DNA of 64,000 nt from NCBI GenBank assembly GCA_017642895.1, contig JAEPON010000002.1:310001-374000 (forward strand), given 5' to 3'. The translations under genes were made by a program, and so were the position numbers. Positions 1-10,137 of the stretch are shown one piece after another (the stretch's first letter is position 1; every line of letters starts with the position of its first letter). Under the pieces are notes generated by a model. The model was given only the letters and a program-made list of their open reading frames with translations. It had not been told where the DNA came from and did not search any database. The stretch comes from Roseitalea sp. GTDB taxonomy: Bacteria > Pseudomonadota > Alphaproteobacteria > Rhizobiales > Rhizobiaceae.

Positions 1-774
1 ATGGGTGCGATGGGCTACCGCAAGCGCACCGGTTTTCTCGCCGGTCTCACCGTGGCACAGATTTCCGAATTCTCTCTGATCTTCATGGCGATGGGCGTCG
101 CCATCGGCCATGTCGCCGCCGATGCGATGGGCCTGGTCACCCTGGTCGGCCTGATTACCATCGCCGCCTCGACCTACATGATCACCTGGTCGCACCAGCT
201 TTACAGGATCGTCGAACCTGTGCTGGGCCCGTTCGAACGGCGCGGCGCGGGCACCGAGGAAGACAATTGGCAGCCAAGCGCCGGCGGGCACGACATCGTC
301 ATCTTCGGGCTCGGGCGCTATGGCTTGGCGATTGCCGAGGAGCTGCGTGGAGCGGGGCTCAAGGTTCTGGGCGTCGACTTCAATCCCGTCGCCGTGCGCG
401 AAGCGCGCCAGCACGGATTTGAGGTCATGTTCGGCGATGCCACCGATCCCGAATTCATTGCGCATCTGCCGCTGATCCCGGTTCGCTGGGCGATCTCGGC
501 GGTGCCCGAGCATGACACCGGCATCACCCATGACGATCCGCGCCGGTCGCTGATCCGGTCGTTGCGCGATGCCGGCTTTGACGGCCGCACCGCCGTTGCG
601 GTTCACAGCGACGGGAACGCGGAGCGGCTGGCCGAGGCCGGGGCCGATCTCGTGCTGCGGCCTTATCGCGATGCCGCTTCGCAGGCGGCCGGCCTGGTGC
701 TCGGCACCGTGCATCCGCGCGATGCCAAAACCGGCATACCCGTTTCAAGAGCGGAGGAAGAGGTCCAGTTATGA
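1..774 (+). CDS. Cation:proton antiporter of the CPA2/Kef type, C-terminal part
   Basis: The gene is cut by the left edge, and the ATG at base 1 is internal. What remains is the last membrane helices (roughly residues 12-62 of the visible part, including the FLAGLTVAQISEFSLIF stretch typical of the Na/H exchanger fold), a short linker, and a cytoplasmic RCK/TrkA-N domain starting near residue 98. That domain carries a Rossmann GxGxxG motif (G103, G105, G108) and an acidic VDF end to the second strand, which fits NAD(H) binding. The family exchanges K+ or Na+ for protons under nucleotide control. The stop overlaps the start of the following UspA gene (ATGA), so the two are translationally coupled. 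Ion specificity cannot be read from this fragment. Confidence 0.85.
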   Translation: MGAMGYRKRTGFLAGLTVAQISEFSLIFMAMGVAIGHVAADAMGLVTLVGLITIAASTYMITWSHQLYRIVEPVLGPFERRGAGTEEDNWQPSAGGHDIVIFGLGRYGLAIAEELRGAGLKVLGVDFNPVAVREARQHGFEVMFGDATDPEFIAHLPLIPVRWAISAVPEHDTGITHDDPRRSLIRSLRDAGFDGRTAVAVHSDGNAERLAEAGADLVLRPYRDAASQAAGLVLGTVHPRDAKTGIPVSRAEEEVQL

Positions 775-1751
775 CTGATCGCCCGGCCGCCCCGCCCTTC
801 TCCAACATCCTGGCGGTGTGCGATATCGCCGATCCGAACGCCGACAGCCTGGCGCGCGCCGCGGCGTTGGCCCGCGAGAACGGCGCTCGGCTGACCGCGC
901 TCGCCGTCGGCGACGACCATGCCGACATCCATCAACTGGCCCGTTTTGCCGGCGTCGACGCCGCCGATATCCAGGCCGGGATGATGGATGCCCTCGAAGC
1001 CGGACTGGCCGAAAGGATCGCACCGTTTGCCGGCGATCTGGAGATCGGGATCGAAACCCGGCTGGGGCGGCCATTCCGCGAGATCATCGGCGATGTCATC
1101 GAGAACGGGCGTGATCTGGTCGTCAAGATGGCCGAACCGTTCGACCACAAGCATCGCTATCTGTTCACCTCGACCGACCAGCAATTGCTGCGCAAATGCC
1201 CCTGCCCCGTCTGGCTCGCCATGCCCGGCGCCGCCCAGCCGCCGAAAACGATCCTGGCCGCCGTCGATCTGGACGACGAGAACGGGCCCGCCGACGAGGC
1301 GCTGAACCGCATCATCATCGATACGGCCTGCCGCATTGCCGCCCTCAACGGCGCGACGCTGCATATCACCCATGTCTGGGACGCGCCGGCCGAGGATCTG
1401 GTGCGCCGCTGGACCAACGATCCAGACGATGTGCGGCGTTATCTCGATGCAACCGAAGACGGTCGCCGCAAAGCGCTCGATGCGCTGGCGCGGCAGGCAA
1501 AGGCGGACATGACTGTCGATGCGATGCCCGCCGCGATCGTCCCGCACCTGGCCCGCGGCCGGCCGCGCGATGTCATCCCCGCCCATGTCGAGGCGATGGG
1601 CATCGACCTGCTGGTGATCGGCACGCTGGTGCGCACCGGCATACCCGGCATGATCATCGGCAACACGGCCGAAGACGTGCTCAATGCGATCGGCTGCTCG
1701 GTTTTGACGGTCAAACCGCCCGGCTATGTCAGCCCGCTTGAACACGGCTGA
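771..1751 (+). CDS. Tandem universal stress protein (UspA family)
   Basis: A 326-residue protein with two consecutive Usp alpha/beta domains, about residues 10-145 and 160-320. The second domain ends in the usual nucleotide-loop arrangement: DLLVIGTLV, then a glycine-rich stretch with GMIIGNTAEDVL, then a final strand SVLTVKPPG. The length is about twice that of a single UspA and matches UspE-like tandem proteins. The start codon overlaps the antiporter stop by four bases, so the protein probably serves or senses the antiporter's ion and energy state. The biochemical role of tandem Usp proteins next to Kef-type antiporters is not settled, so the functional link is inference. Confidence 0.85.
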   Translation: MTDRPAAPPFSNILAVCDIADPNADSLARAAALARENGARLTALAVGDDHADIHQLARFAGVDAADIQAGMMDALEAGLAERIAPFAGDLEIGIETRLGRPFREIIGDVIENGRDLVVKMAEPFDHKHRYLFTSTDQQLLRKCPCPVWLAMPGAAQPPKTILAAVDLDDENGPADEALNRIIIDTACRIAALNGATLHITHVWDAPAEDLVRRWTNDPDDVRRYLDATEDGRRKALDALARQAKADMTVDAMPAAIVPHLARGRPRDVIPAHVEAMGIDLLVIGTLVRTGIPGMIIGNTAEDVLNAIGCSVLTVKPPGYVSPLEHG

Positions 1752-1835
1752 CGGCTGGCCACAGATTGGCCAGGAAAGGTGGCCAGACCGTTGGCGCCAC
1801 CCTGTCAAACATCGCCAACCAAAAGGGACCCGACG

Positions 1836-2180
1836 ATGATCCGCGCCGTTTCGACCGCTATGACGATGACGTTTTTCGCCTCGGTTTCGACCGCGTTCGC
1901 ACAAACCGCTGTCACGCCCATCGACGCATTGCAAATCTATCAGGAGACATTGATCCACGGCACGATCGAAGCCCGCCTCGATGATGACGAGTTCCGCATT
2001 CGCGATGCAAGCGGGACGATCCGGGTCTACACCCAGCGGGACTGGGGCGACTATTCGGTCGGCGACGAGGTAACGGTGCTGGGCCGGCTGGACGACGACC
2101 CCGATCCGCGCGAGTTCTACGTCCGCCGGATCACCTTGGCGGACGGCACGGTCGTCCGGCTGAGCGCCGGCTACGATTGA
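1836..2180 (+). CDS. Small secreted bacterial OB-fold protein
   Basis: A 114-residue protein. The ATG at 1836 is chosen because it is preceded by an AAAAGGGA ribosome site and begins an obvious signal peptide ending near STAFAQ. The in-frame ATG at 1779 would put charged residues ahead of that signal. The mature part (HGTIEARLDDDEFRIRDASG, then TIRVYTQRDW, then VGDEVTVLGRLDDD) has the strand pattern and GDEVTVxGxLD signature of the BOF/YdeI-NirD family of periplasmic OB-fold proteins. These are usually 100-130 residues long and have been linked to stress tolerance. No enzyme motif is visible. It lies 84 bp after the UspA gene and may share its transcript. Confidence 0.7.
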   Translation: MIRAVSTAMTMTFFASVSTAFAQTAVTPIDALQIYQETLIHGTIEARLDDDEFRIRDASGTIRVYTQRDWGDYSVGDEVTVLGRLDDDPDPREFYVRRITLADGTVVRLSAGYD

Positions 2181-2192
2181 AACTGGGACCCC

Positions 2193-3860
2193 TCAAAGGA
2201 TGCCGGGCAGATCGAGCCCGTGTTCGGTCGCGCAGTCGCGCGCGATCTCGTAGCCGGCGTCCGCATGGCGCATGACGCCCGTGGCGGGATCGTTCCACAG
2301 AACACGCTCGATCCGTCGTGCCGCGTCGTCGGTGCCGTCGGCGCAGATCACCATGCCCGAATGCTGCGAAAAGCCCATGCCGACGCCGCCGCCATGGTGC
2401 AGCGACACCCAGGTGGCGCCGGACGCGGTGTTCAAAAGCGCGTTGAGCAGCGGCCAGTCGGACACCGCGTCCGAGCCGTCCTTCATCGCCTCGGTCTCGC
2501 GGTTGGGTGAGGCAACCGAGCCTGAATCGAGATGGTCGCGGCCGATCACCACCGGTGCTTTCAGTTCGCCGCTGGCGACCATTTCATTGAACTTCAGACC
2601 GGCCCGGTGCCGGTCGCCCAGCCCGATCCAGCAGATGCGCGCCGGCAGGCCCTGGAAGGCGATCCGTGCCCGCGCCATGTCGAGCCACTGATGCAGATGG
2701 GCGTTGTCCGGGAACAGGCCCTTCATCGCCTGATCGGTCTTGTAGATGTCCTCGGGATCGCCCGAGAGCGCGCACCAGCGGAACGGGCCGATCCCGCGAC
2801 AGAAGAGCGGCCTTATGTAAGCGGGCACGAACCCGGGGAACGCGAACGCGTTTTCAAGCCCCTCTTCCAGCGCGACCTGCCGGATGTTGTTGCCATAGTC
2901 GAGCGTCGGCACACCGGCATTCCAGAAGTCGACCATCGCCGCCACATGCACCTTCATGGAGGCGCGCGCGGCCGCCTCGACGGCCTTGGGGTCGCTTTCC
3001 TGCTTCTGGCGCCACTCGGCGACCGACCATCCCTGCGGCAGATAACCGTGCACGGGATCATGCGCCGAGGTCTGGTCGGTGACGATGTCCGGGCGGATGC
3101 CGCGCCGGATGAGTTCGGGGAAAATGTCGGCGGCATTGCCCACAAGGCCCACGGATTTGGCTTCGCCCGCCTTGGTCCAGGCGTCGATCATCGCCAGCGC
3201 CTCGTCGAGCGTCCCGGCCTTCTCGTCGAGATATTTCGTCCTGAGGCGGAAATCGATGCGCGTCGGATCGCATTCCACGGCAAGGCACGATGCGCCGGCG
3301 AAGACGGCGGCGAGCGGCTGCGCCCCGCCCATGCCGCCAAGGCCCGCCGTCAGGATCCACTTGCCCGTCAGATCGCCGCCATAATGCTGCCGGCCGGCCT
3401 CGGCGAACGTCTCGTAGGTGCCCTGCACGATGCCCTGCGTGCCGATATAGATCCACGAGCCCGCCGTCATCTGGCCGTACATCATCAGGCCCTTGCGATC
3501 GAGTTCGCCGAAATGGTCCCAATTGGCCCAGTGTGGCACGAGGTTCGAATTGGCGATCAGGACGCGCGGCGCGTCGGTATGGGTGCGGAAAATGCCGACC
3601 GGCTTGCCCGACTGGACCAAAAGCGTCTGGTCATCATCCAGCCCCTTGAGCGCATCGACGATCCGGTCGAAATCGGCCCATGTGCGCGCCGCCCGGCCGA
3701 TGCCGCCATAGACGACCAGTTCATGCGGGTTTTCGGCAACGTCCGGATGCAGATTGTTCATCAGCATCCGCATCGGCGCCTCGGTCATCCAGCTTTTCGC
3801 CGTGATCTCCGGCCCGATCGGCGGGAAGACGTCCCGGACATTGTGGCGCGGGTTTGTCAT
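2193..3860 (-). CDS. hutU: Urocanate hydratase
   Basis: Second step of histidine breakdown: urocanate plus water gives 4-imidazolone-5-propionate, with tightly bound NAD+. The 555-residue product has the family's length. It shows the NAD-binding GLGGMGGAQ segment, the CNP-like region around VECDPTR, and the conserved [10 protein letters not shown] stretch containing the active-site region cysteine. I start at the ATG at 3860 (MTNPRHN) rather than 14 codons upstream, because GGAG lies seven bases before it and its ATG overlaps the hutH stop (TGATG). Last gene of the minus-strand hutI-hutH-hutU operon. Confidence 0.96.
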   Translation of the reverse strand: MTNPRHNVRDVFPPIGPEITAKSWMTEAPMRMLMNNLHPDVAENPHELVVYGGIGRAARTWADFDRIVDALKGLDDDQTLLVQSGKPVGIFRTHTDAPRVLIANSNLVPHWANWDHFGELDRKGLMMYGQMTAGSWIYIGTQGIVQGTYETFAEAGRQHYGGDLTGKWILTAGLGGMGGAQPLAAVFAGASCLAVECDPTRIDFRLRTKYLDEKAGTLDEALAMIDAWTKAGEAKSVGLVGNAADIFPELIRRGIRPDIVTDQTSAHDPVHGYLPQGWSVAEWRQKQESDPKAVEAAARASMKVHVAAMVDFWNAGVPTLDYGNNIRQVALEEGLENAFAFPGFVPAYIRPLFCRGIGPFRWCALSGDPEDIYKTDQAMKGLFPDNAHLHQWLDMARARIAFQGLPARICWIGLGDRHRAGLKFNEMVASGELKAPVVIGRDHLDSGSVASPNRETEAMKDGSDAVSDWPLLNALLNTASGATWVSLHHGGGVGMGFSQHSGMVICADGTDDAARRIERVLWNDPATGVMRHADAGYEIARDCATEHGLDLPGIL

Positions 3861-5383
3861 CAATTCATCTCCAGGGAACACAGATCGAGCCCGGTGGCGC
3901 ACAGCGTGGCGGCCCGGCCGATATCGGCGGACACAACGCGGTCCTCCCCGAGAGCAGGCACCGTCTCGCGCAGTCGATCAACAAGATCACGCAGCGGCGC
4001 GCTGGTCTCAAGCGGCGCGCGGAACTCGATACCCTGCGCCGCGCACAACAATTCGATGCCAACAATATGCGCCAGATTGTCGACCATGCGCCGCAGCCGC
4101 AACGCGCCATGGGCGGCCATCGACACATGGTCTTCCTGATTGGCCGAGGTCGGCGTCGAATCGGTCGAGCAGGGGTTGGCGAGATGCTTGTTCTCGCTCA
4201 TCAGCGCAGCCGACGTGACCTCGGCGATCATCAGGCCCGAATTGAGACCCGGTTCCGGCGTCAGGAAGGGCGGCAGGTCAAAGCTCAGCGTCGGGTCGAC
4301 CATCAGCGCGATGCGGCGTTGCGCGATGGCGCCGAGTTCCGCAATCGCGATGGCGATCTGGTCGGCGGCCATCGCGACCGGCTCGGCATGGAAATTGCCG
4401 CCCGAGATGACCGATCCGTCCTCGAACACCAGCGGATTGTCGGTCACCGCATTGGCTTCGATCAAAAGCGTGTGCGCGGCCATGCGCAACTGGTCGAGCG
4501 CCGCGCCCGCCACCTGCGCCTGGCAGCGGATGCAATAGGGGTCCTGCACGCGCGTGTCGCCCTCACGGTGGCTCTCGCGGATGTCCGACCCGTCGAGCAG
4601 GCCACGCATCGCAGCCGCCACCTCGATCTGCCCGCGATGACCGCGCAACGCATGGATCTCGGGGCGCAGCGGCGCGGTCGATCCCATAATGGCGTCCGTC
4701 GACAGCGCTGCCACCGCGATCTGGCTTTCGAGCAGGTGCCACAGATCGAACAATGCGCCGAGCGCCACCGCCGTCGAGAATTGCGTGCCGTTGATCAGCG
4801 CAAGCCCTTCCTTCGGGCCGAGCACGACCGGTTCAAGGCCGGCGTTCTGAAGGGCTTCGCCGCCGGGCATGGGATGGCCGTTCACCCTGGCGCCCCATGC
4901 CTGTCCCTCGCCGATCATCACGGCCGCCATGTGGGCAAGCGGCGCCAGATCGCCCGAGGCGCCGACCGAACCCTGCTCGGGCACGTTCGGCCAGATGTCA
5001 TGGGCCAGCATCGCTTCAAGCAGCGCGATCAGGTCCCAGCGCACGCCGGACGCGCCCCGCGCCAGCGAATTGACCTTGAGCAGCATCATCAGGGACGTTT
5101 CGGCGCGCGGCAGCGGATCGCCGACACCGGCGCAATGCGACACGATCAGATTGCGTTGCAGCCGGGCCGTGTCGTCCGGCGCGATCCGCATCGAGGCCAG
5201 CTTGCCGAACCCGGTATTGACGCCATAGACCGGCGCGTCGCCCCGCGCGATGTCGGCGATCACCGCCGCCGCCCGGTCGACACCGGCGCGCGCGCCCGCA
5301 TCGACAGCCGGCGCCCGCCCACCCTCGAAAAAGGCGCGGATCTGCGCCATGTCCAGATGGCCGGGCTCAAACGATGCGGTCAA
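3860..5383 (-). CDS. hutH: Histidine ammonia-lyase
   Basis: First step of histidine degradation: removal of ammonia to give trans-urocanate. The 507-residue protein contains the A142-S143-G144 triad inside [15 protein letters not shown], which cyclises to the MIO electrophile. YGVNTGFG near residue 53 is the other family hallmark. The start is a TTG at 5383 whose bases overlap the hutI stop (TTGA). I accept it because the following residues ([17 protein letters not shown]) align with the normal N-terminus of HutH, while the first ATG downstream would remove it. Translation therefore probably depends on ribosomes finishing hutI. Confidence 0.96.
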   Translation of the reverse strand: MTASFEPGHLDMAQIRAFFEGGRAPAVDAGARAGVDRAAAVIADIARGDAPVYGVNTGFGKLASMRIAPDDTARLQRNLIVSHCAGVGDPLPRAETSLMMLLKVNSLARGASGVRWDLIALLEAMLAHDIWPNVPEQGSVGASGDLAPLAHMAAVMIGEGQAWGARVNGHPMPGGEALQNAGLEPVVLGPKEGLALINGTQFSTAVALGALFDLWHLLESQIAVAALSTDAIMGSTAPLRPEIHALRGHRGQIEVAAAMRGLLDGSDIRESHREGDTRVQDPYCIRCQAQVAGAALDQLRMAAHTLLIEANAVTDNPLVFEDGSVISGGNFHAEPVAMAADQIAIAIAELGAIAQRRIALMVDPTLSFDLPPFLTPEPGLNSGLMIAEVTSAALMSENKHLANPCSTDSTPTSANQEDHVSMAAHGALRLRRMVDNLAHIVGIELLCAAQGIEFRAPLETSAPLRDLVDRLRETVPALGEDRVVSADIGRAATLCATGLDLCSLEMN

Positions 5384-6585
5384 AACTGGCCTCCGATGAT
5401 TCGCGCATGCAGCGGATTGAAGCCGATCCGGTAGCTCAGTTCAGCCGGTTCCTCGACATCCCATACCGCAAAATCGGCACGCAGGCCGGGCGCGATCATG
5501 CCGCAGTCCGCGAGCCCCAGCGCACGCGCCGCATTGCGGGTGGCGCCGGCCAGCGCTTCCTCGGGCGTCATGCGAAACAGCGTGCAGGCCATGTTCATGG
5601 CAAGAAGCAGCGATGTCATCGGCGACGAGCCGGGATTGGCGTCGGTCGCCACCGCCATCGGTACGCCCGCCGCGCGCAAGGCGGCGATCGGCGGCGCTTG
5701 CGTCTCGCGCAGCGTGTAGAACGCGCCGGGCAGGATCACGGCCACCGTGCCGGCCCCGGCCATGGCGGCGATGCCGTCCGCGCCCAGATGTTCGAGATGA
5801 TCGGCCGAAAGCGCCCCGTACGACGCGGCCAGCTTCGCGCCGCCGAGATCGGACAATTGCTCGGCATGCAGCTTGACCGGCAAGCCAAGCTCGGCCGCCA
5901 CGTCGAAGACGCGCGCGATCTGCGCCGGCGAAAAGGCGATGCCCTCACAGAACCCGTCCACCGCATCCAACAGCCCTTCGGCATGGGCGCGGCGCAACGT
6001 GGGGATGCAAATCTCGTCTATGTAAGCGTCCGCTTCCATTCCGTCCGGTACCGCATGGGCGCCCAGAAAGCTGGTGCGGACGCGCACGGGCCGCTCGCCT
6101 GCGATCCGCCGCGCCACGCGCAGCATGCGCAATTCGGTGTCCGCATCGAGCCCGTAACCGGACTTGATCTCGACAACGGCGACGCCTTCAGAAATCAGCG
6201 CGTCGGCACGGCGCAGCGCATCGGCAAGCAGCGTCTCTTCATCGGCCGCACGGGTGGCGGCGACCGTCGAAACGATCCCGCCGCCGGCGCGTGCGATTTC
6301 TTCGTAGCTCGCCCCTTCAAGCCGCATCTCGAACTCCCGCGCGCGGTTGCCGCCATGGACCAGATGGGTGTGGCAATCGATCAGCGCCGGCGTCACCAGC
6401 CGTCCTTCAAGATCGCGAATCTCCGCGCCATCGGCCGCCGGCATCTCCGCCGCCGGTCCGGCCCAGACGGTCATGCCGTCGCGGATCAAAACGGCGCCGT
6501 CACGCACCAGTCCATAAGGCGCACCGCCTGGCGCCATGGTGGCGAGGCTTGCATTGCGGATCACAATGTCGACCGGTCCGGCCAT
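5380..6585 (-). CDS. hutI: Imidazolonepropionase
   Basis: Third step of the pathway: hydrolysis of 4-imidazolone-5-propionate to N-formimino-L-glutamate. It is a metal-dependent amidohydrolase, 401 residues from the ATG at 6585, which follows a strong GGGAGGG site. The metal-binding H72-T-H74 appears in CHTHLVHGG, and further ligands sit in the KLHAEQ and ATDANPGSS segments. It is first in the minus-strand hut operon and is transcribed away from hutF across a 107-bp divergent region. The open frame extends further upstream, but that part runs back through the promoter region and has no protein-like character. Confidence 0.95.
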   Translation of the reverse strand: MAGPVDIVIRNASLATMAPGGAPYGLVRDGAVLIRDGMTVWAGPAAEMPAADGAEIRDLEGRLVTPALIDCHTHLVHGGNRAREFEMRLEGASYEEIARAGGGIVSTVAATRAADEETLLADALRRADALISEGVAVVEIKSGYGLDADTELRMLRVARRIAGERPVRVRTSFLGAHAVPDGMEADAYIDEICIPTLRRAHAEGLLDAVDGFCEGIAFSPAQIARVFDVAAELGLPVKLHAEQLSDLGGAKLAASYGALSADHLEHLGADGIAAMAGAGTVAVILPGAFYTLRETQAPPIAALRAAGVPMAVATDANPGSSPMTSLLLAMNMACTLFRMTPEEALAGATRNAARALGLADCGMIAPGLRADFAVWDVEEPAELSYRIGFNPLHARIIGGQF

Positions 6586-6692
6586 CCTCCCTCCCCCGCA
6601 GAATTGGCTTGAACGCGGCCAACTCAATAAGCCATTGATGACGCTGTCAATCGCATTCGACGCGGACGGCTGAACCAATTGGAGACGGCACC
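6586..6692. promoter_or_regulatory. Divergent hutI / hutF control region
   Basis: The 107 bases between the two hut transcripts must carry both promoters. Two inverted repeats lie side by side in its middle: TTGGC-N9-GCCAA at 6604-6622 and TCAAT-N5-ATTGA at 6624-6638, the second followed by TGTCAAT. They are candidate operators. No hutC regulator gene is present in the window, and I do not see the TGTATA-type HutC site known from pseudomonads. Which protein binds here is unknown. Confidence 0.4.
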
Positions 6693-8054
6693 ATGACCGC
6701 ATTGTGGGCGCCCGAAGCGCTGTTGCCCGATGGCTGGGCCCGAAACGTCCGGGTGACGATCGAAAACGGAAAGATCGCGTCGGTCGCCGCCGGGACGGAG
6801 ACGGCCCGTGGCGACCATCGCCTGACCGGCCGCGCGTTGCTGCCGGCCATGGCCAATCTACACAGCCACACATTTCAGCGGGCCATGGCCGGCATGACCG
6901 AGCGGCGCGGCGACACGGACGACAGTTTCTGGACCTGGCGGGACCTGATGTACCGCTTCGTCGGCACGCTCGAGCCCGACGAGATCGGCGCCATCGCGGC
7001 GCTGGCCTTCATCGAAATGCTCGAGGCCGGCTATGGCAGCGTCGCCGAGTTCCATTATCTGCACCACCAGCCGGACGGCACGGCCTATGACAACCGCGCC
7101 GAACTGAGCCATCGCGTCATCGGCGCGGCGGCCGAAACCGGGATCGGCCTGACGTTTCTGCCTGTCCTTTACACATATGCGGGCACGGGCGGACAAGCGC
7201 TGTCAGGCGGCCAGCGCCGTTTCGGCAACCACACCGAACGTCTGCTGCGGATTGCCGAGGCGGCCCGGCCCGAACTTGCCGAAGACGGCGGGCTCGGCGC
7301 CGCGCCCCACTCGCTGCGCGCCGTTTCGCTCGACCAGATCGCCGAATTGCAGGCAGCGTTTCCGGGCGGACCCCTGCACATCCATGCCGCCGAACAGACG
7401 GCCGAGGTCGATGCCATCGTCGCAGCCCATGGCGCCCGGCCTGTGGAACTGCTTCTCGACCGGGTTGGCATCGACGAGCGTTGGTGCATCGTCCATGCCA
7501 CGCACATGACCGCCGACGAAACGCGCAGGCTGGCGCAGAGCGGCGCGGTGGCTGGCCTGTGCCCGATCACCGAGGCCAATCTCGGCGACGGGCTGTTCAA
7601 CGCAGCCGAATTTCTGGACGCGGATGGTGCATTCGGCGTCGGCACCGACTCCAACGTCGAGATCACGCTGGCCGGCGAACTGCGTCTTTTCGAATATGGC
7701 CAGCGCCTTCACCATCGCGCCCGCAATGTGATGAGCGATCGTGACGCATCGACAGGCGAAACGCTCCACCGCGCGGCGCTTGCCGGCGGCGCCAGGGCAC
7801 TCGGCCGCGATTGCGGCGCGATCGTGCCGGGCATGCACGCCGATCTTCTGGCGCTCCATCGCGACCATGAAACGCTGGCGCCGCTGGCAACCGGTCAACT
7901 GCTCGACGGGTTCGTCTTCGCCGGCGGCGCGAACGCCATCACGGACGTCTGGTCCGCCGGCCGCCATATGGTGCGCAACGGCCGGCACATCGCCCGCGAC
8001 GATGTCACCAATCGCTACGGGGCGGCGATGAAACGGATCGTCGACCGGCTGTGA
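6693..8054 (+). CDS. hutF: Formimidoylglutamate deiminase
   Basis: Converts N-formimino-L-glutamate to N-formyl-L-glutamate plus ammonia, the branch used when histidine is degraded in five steps. The 453-residue amidohydrolase has H57-S-H59 in [13 protein letters not shown] as metal ligands, the HIHAAEQ segment in mid-protein and GTDSNVEIT near the end. It stands alone on the plus strand, divergent from hutI. The next enzyme, N-formylglutamate amidohydrolase (HutG), is not in this window, so it must be encoded elsewhere for the route to finish at glutamate plus formate. Confidence 0.94.
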   Translation: MTALWAPEALLPDGWARNVRVTIENGKIASVAAGTETARGDHRLTGRALLPAMANLHSHTFQRAMAGMTERRGDTDDSFWTWRDLMYRFVGTLEPDEIGAIAALAFIEMLEAGYGSVAEFHYLHHQPDGTAYDNRAELSHRVIGAAAETGIGLTFLPVLYTYAGTGGQALSGGQRRFGNHTERLLRIAEAARPELAEDGGLGAAPHSLRAVSLDQIAELQAAFPGGPLHIHAAEQTAEVDAIVAAHGARPVELLLDRVGIDERWCIVHATHMTADETRRLAQSGAVAGLCPITEANLGDGLFNAAEFLDADGAFGVGTDSNVEITLAGELRLFEYGQRLHHRARNVMSDRDASTGETLHRAALAGGARALGRDCGAIVPGMHADLLALHRDHETLAPLATGQLLDGFVFAGGANAITDVWSAGRHMVRNGRHIARDDVTNRYGAAMKRIVDRL

Positions 8055-8069
8055 GCCGGGCCGCAGCGC

Positions 8070-8957
8070 TCACGGCTCGAACACCACCGTGCGGCTGCCA
8101 TTGATGAAGACCCGCCCTTCCGCGTGAAGGCGGATCGCCCGCGACAGGACGCGCGCCTCCACGTCGCGCCCGCGCATGACCAGATCGTCCGCGTCGGAGG
8201 TGTGGCTGACCCGCTCGGTCCCCTGTTCGATGATCGGACCTTCATCCAGATCGGGCGTCACATAATGGGCGGTCGCGCCGATATGCTTGACCCCGCGATC
8301 CCACGCCCGGTGATAGGGTTTGGCACCCTTGAAGGCCGGCAGGAAGGAATGGTGGATGTTGATCACCTTGCCGAAATGGCGCGAACTGAACCCGTCGGAG
8401 AGGATCTGCATGTAGCGCGCGAGCACCACCAGGTCCGCGCCGGTCTCCGTCATGATCGCCTCGAGCCGCGCCTCCTGTTCGGGCTTGGTGTCGGGCGTCA
8501 CGGGCAGATGATGAAAATCGATGCCCCAGCGCTCGGCGTCGGCCTGCGAATCGGTGTGGTTGGAGACGATGGCGGCAAGGCTGATCGGCAGGGTCCTGGT
8601 GCGCACCCGGTACCAGATGTCCTGAAGACAATGGTCGAACTTGGAGACCATGATGATCGCTGGAACGACCCGGTCCTTGTCCGCAACCGTCACCTCGGCA
8701 TCGAACTCGTTGCGAAACCCGTCCAGGAATGCGGAAAGCCCGGCGGCATTGTCTCCGGCCTCGGCGCCCGTGGCGGTCTGCACGCAATCGACGCGCATGA
8801 AAAAGCACCCCTCGCCCGCACGCCGCGCCGTGCCCGGCGCGGGCTCGTGGAACTGCGAACTTTCGATGATGTTGTAGCCGTGCGCGGCGAGCGCGGTGGA
8901 CAGGCCGGAGACGATGCCCATCCGGTCCGGGCATGTGATCTTGATGATGATGTTCAT
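8070..8957 (-). CDS. purU: Formyltetrahydrofolate deformylase
   Basis: Hydrolyses 10-formyl-tetrahydrofolate to formate and tetrahydrofolate, balancing one-carbon pools. The 295 residues start with an ACT domain (ITCPDRMGIVSGLSTALAAHGYNI) and continue into a formyltransferase-fold domain with NIHHSFLPAFKGAKPY, GATAHYV and DEGPIIEQ, which hold the Asn, His and Asp catalytic residues. It ends 15 bp from hutF (convergent). Upstream it follows the ornithine cyclodeaminase gene by 45 bp on the same strand, so it probably closes the arginase operon. Confidence 0.93.
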   Translation of the reverse strand: MNIIIKITCPDRMGIVSGLSTALAAHGYNIIESSQFHEPAPGTARRAGEGCFFMRVDCVQTATGAEAGDNAAGLSAFLDGFRNEFDAEVTVADKDRVVPAIIMVSKFDHCLQDIWYRVRTRTLPISLAAIVSNHTDSQADAERWGIDFHHLPVTPDTKPEQEARLEAIMTETGADLVVLARYMQILSDGFSSRHFGKVINIHHSFLPAFKGAKPYHRAWDRGVKHIGATAHYVTPDLDEGPIIEQGTERVSHTSDADDLVMRGRDVEARVLSRAIRLHAEGRVFINGSRTVVFEP

Positions 8958-9002
8958 GGCTCTCGCCGAAGGTGGGATTGTACACCCGGCTTGTAGAGCG
9001 GT

Positions 9003-10112
9003 TCAGTCCGCGGGGGAAGTCACGGCGGCCCGCATCAGCATGCCGTAGAGATCGCGCGGTTCGTCCGGATCGGCGAGCATGTCCAGCTCCTCGAAGAAGT
9101 CGGTCCCGCGCAGCCGGTCATGGATGTAACGCAGCGCCGAAAAATCCTCCGTCGCAAAGCCGACCGAATCGAACAGCGTGATCTGTTCGGGCGCCGTCCG
9201 CCCGGCGGTGTCGCCGTTGATCACCTGCCACAATTCGGTGACCGGATGGTCGTCGTCGAGCTGCTGGATTTCGCCCTCGATGCGTGTCTGCGGCGGGTAC
9301 TCGACGAAAATGTCCGAGCGGAGCAGGATGTCGCGATGAAGCTCCGTCTTGCCGGGACAGTCGCCGCCGATCGCATTGATGTGCAGGCCCGAGCCGACCA
9401 TGTTGTCGGTCAGGATCGTCGCATATTGCTTGTCGGCGGTGCAGGTGGTGATGATCTGCGCGCCCTCAACCGCTTCCTCGCCGCTCGTGCACGATGTGAC
9501 GGCAAGACCTGAGCCCTGAAGGTTCCGCGCCGCCTTGGCGGTCGCGCCCGGATCGGTGTCGTAGAGCTGTACGGCCTCGATGCCCACCATCGCCTTGAAG
9601 GCCAGCGCCTGGAACTCGCATTGCGCGCCATTGCCGATCATCGCCATGGTGCGCGCATTCTTCGGCGCCAGATGGCGTGCTGCCACGGCAGAGGTCGCAG
9701 CCGTGCGCAAAGCGGTCAGCATCGTCATCTCGCTCAAAAGCAGCGGATAGCCGTTTTCCACCGACGACAGAACGCCGAATGCGGTGACCGTCTGCAACCC
9801 CTGGCGCGTGTTCTTGGGGTGGCCGTTGACATACTTAAAGCCGTAATACTCGCCGTCCGATGTCGGCATCAGCTCGATCACGCCGACCTTGGAATGGGAG
9901 GCGACACGCGGCGTCTTGTCGAAATGCGGCCAGCGGCGGAAGTCGTCCTCGATATAATCGGCCAACTCGACCAAAACACGCTCGACGCCGATCGCGTTGA
10001 CCAGCTTCATCATGTTGTCGACCGACACGAACGGCACAAGGTTCGAGCCCTCGGGCGGACCGGGCGGCGTCTGTGATGCGTGCGCTTGCTGTGTCGGTGT
10101 CATGGCGGTCAT
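9003..10112 (-). CDS. ocd: Ornithine cyclodeaminase
   Basis: Converts L-ornithine directly to L-proline and ammonia using NAD+. The 369-residue protein belongs to the OCD/mu-crystallin family: an N-terminal substrate region (SKVGVIELMP, KYVNGHPKNT), then a Rossmann domain with AMIGNGAQCEFQALAF and a GGDCPGKTELH segment that holds the catalytic aspartate. The N-terminal 20 residues are low-complexity and could begin at either of two close ATGs (10112 or 10103). It lies 25 bp downstream of arginase on the same strand, so arginine is routed to proline here. Confidence 0.93.
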   Translation of the reverse strand: MTAMTPTQQAHASQTPPGPPEGSNLVPFVSVDNMMKLVNAIGVERVLVELADYIEDDFRRWPHFDKTPRVASHSKVGVIELMPTSDGEYYGFKYVNGHPKNTRQGLQTVTAFGVLSSVENGYPLLLSEMTMLTALRTAATSAVAARHLAPKNARTMAMIGNGAQCEFQALAFKAMVGIEAVQLYDTDPGATAKAARNLQGSGLAVTSCTSGEEAVEGAQIITTCTADKQYATILTDNMVGSGLHINAIGGDCPGKTELHRDILLRSDIFVEYPPQTRIEGEIQQLDDDHPVTELWQVINGDTAGRTAPEQITLFDSVGFATEDFSALRYIHDRLRGTDFFEELDMLADPDEPRDLYGMLMRAAVTSPAD

Positions 10113-10137
10113 GTCGGGTTCCTCTGAAAAGCCCCTG

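Noticed and set aside
2532-4139. A 535-codon open frame on the plus strand across the hut genes.
   Set aside because: It is antisense to hutU and hutH, is rich in Arg and His with no family motif, and arises from codon bias in high-GC coding DNA.
3854-5434. A 526-codon plus-strand frame opposite hutH.
   Set aside because: Mirror image of hutH with no recognisable domain; hutH itself carries the complete MIO motif.
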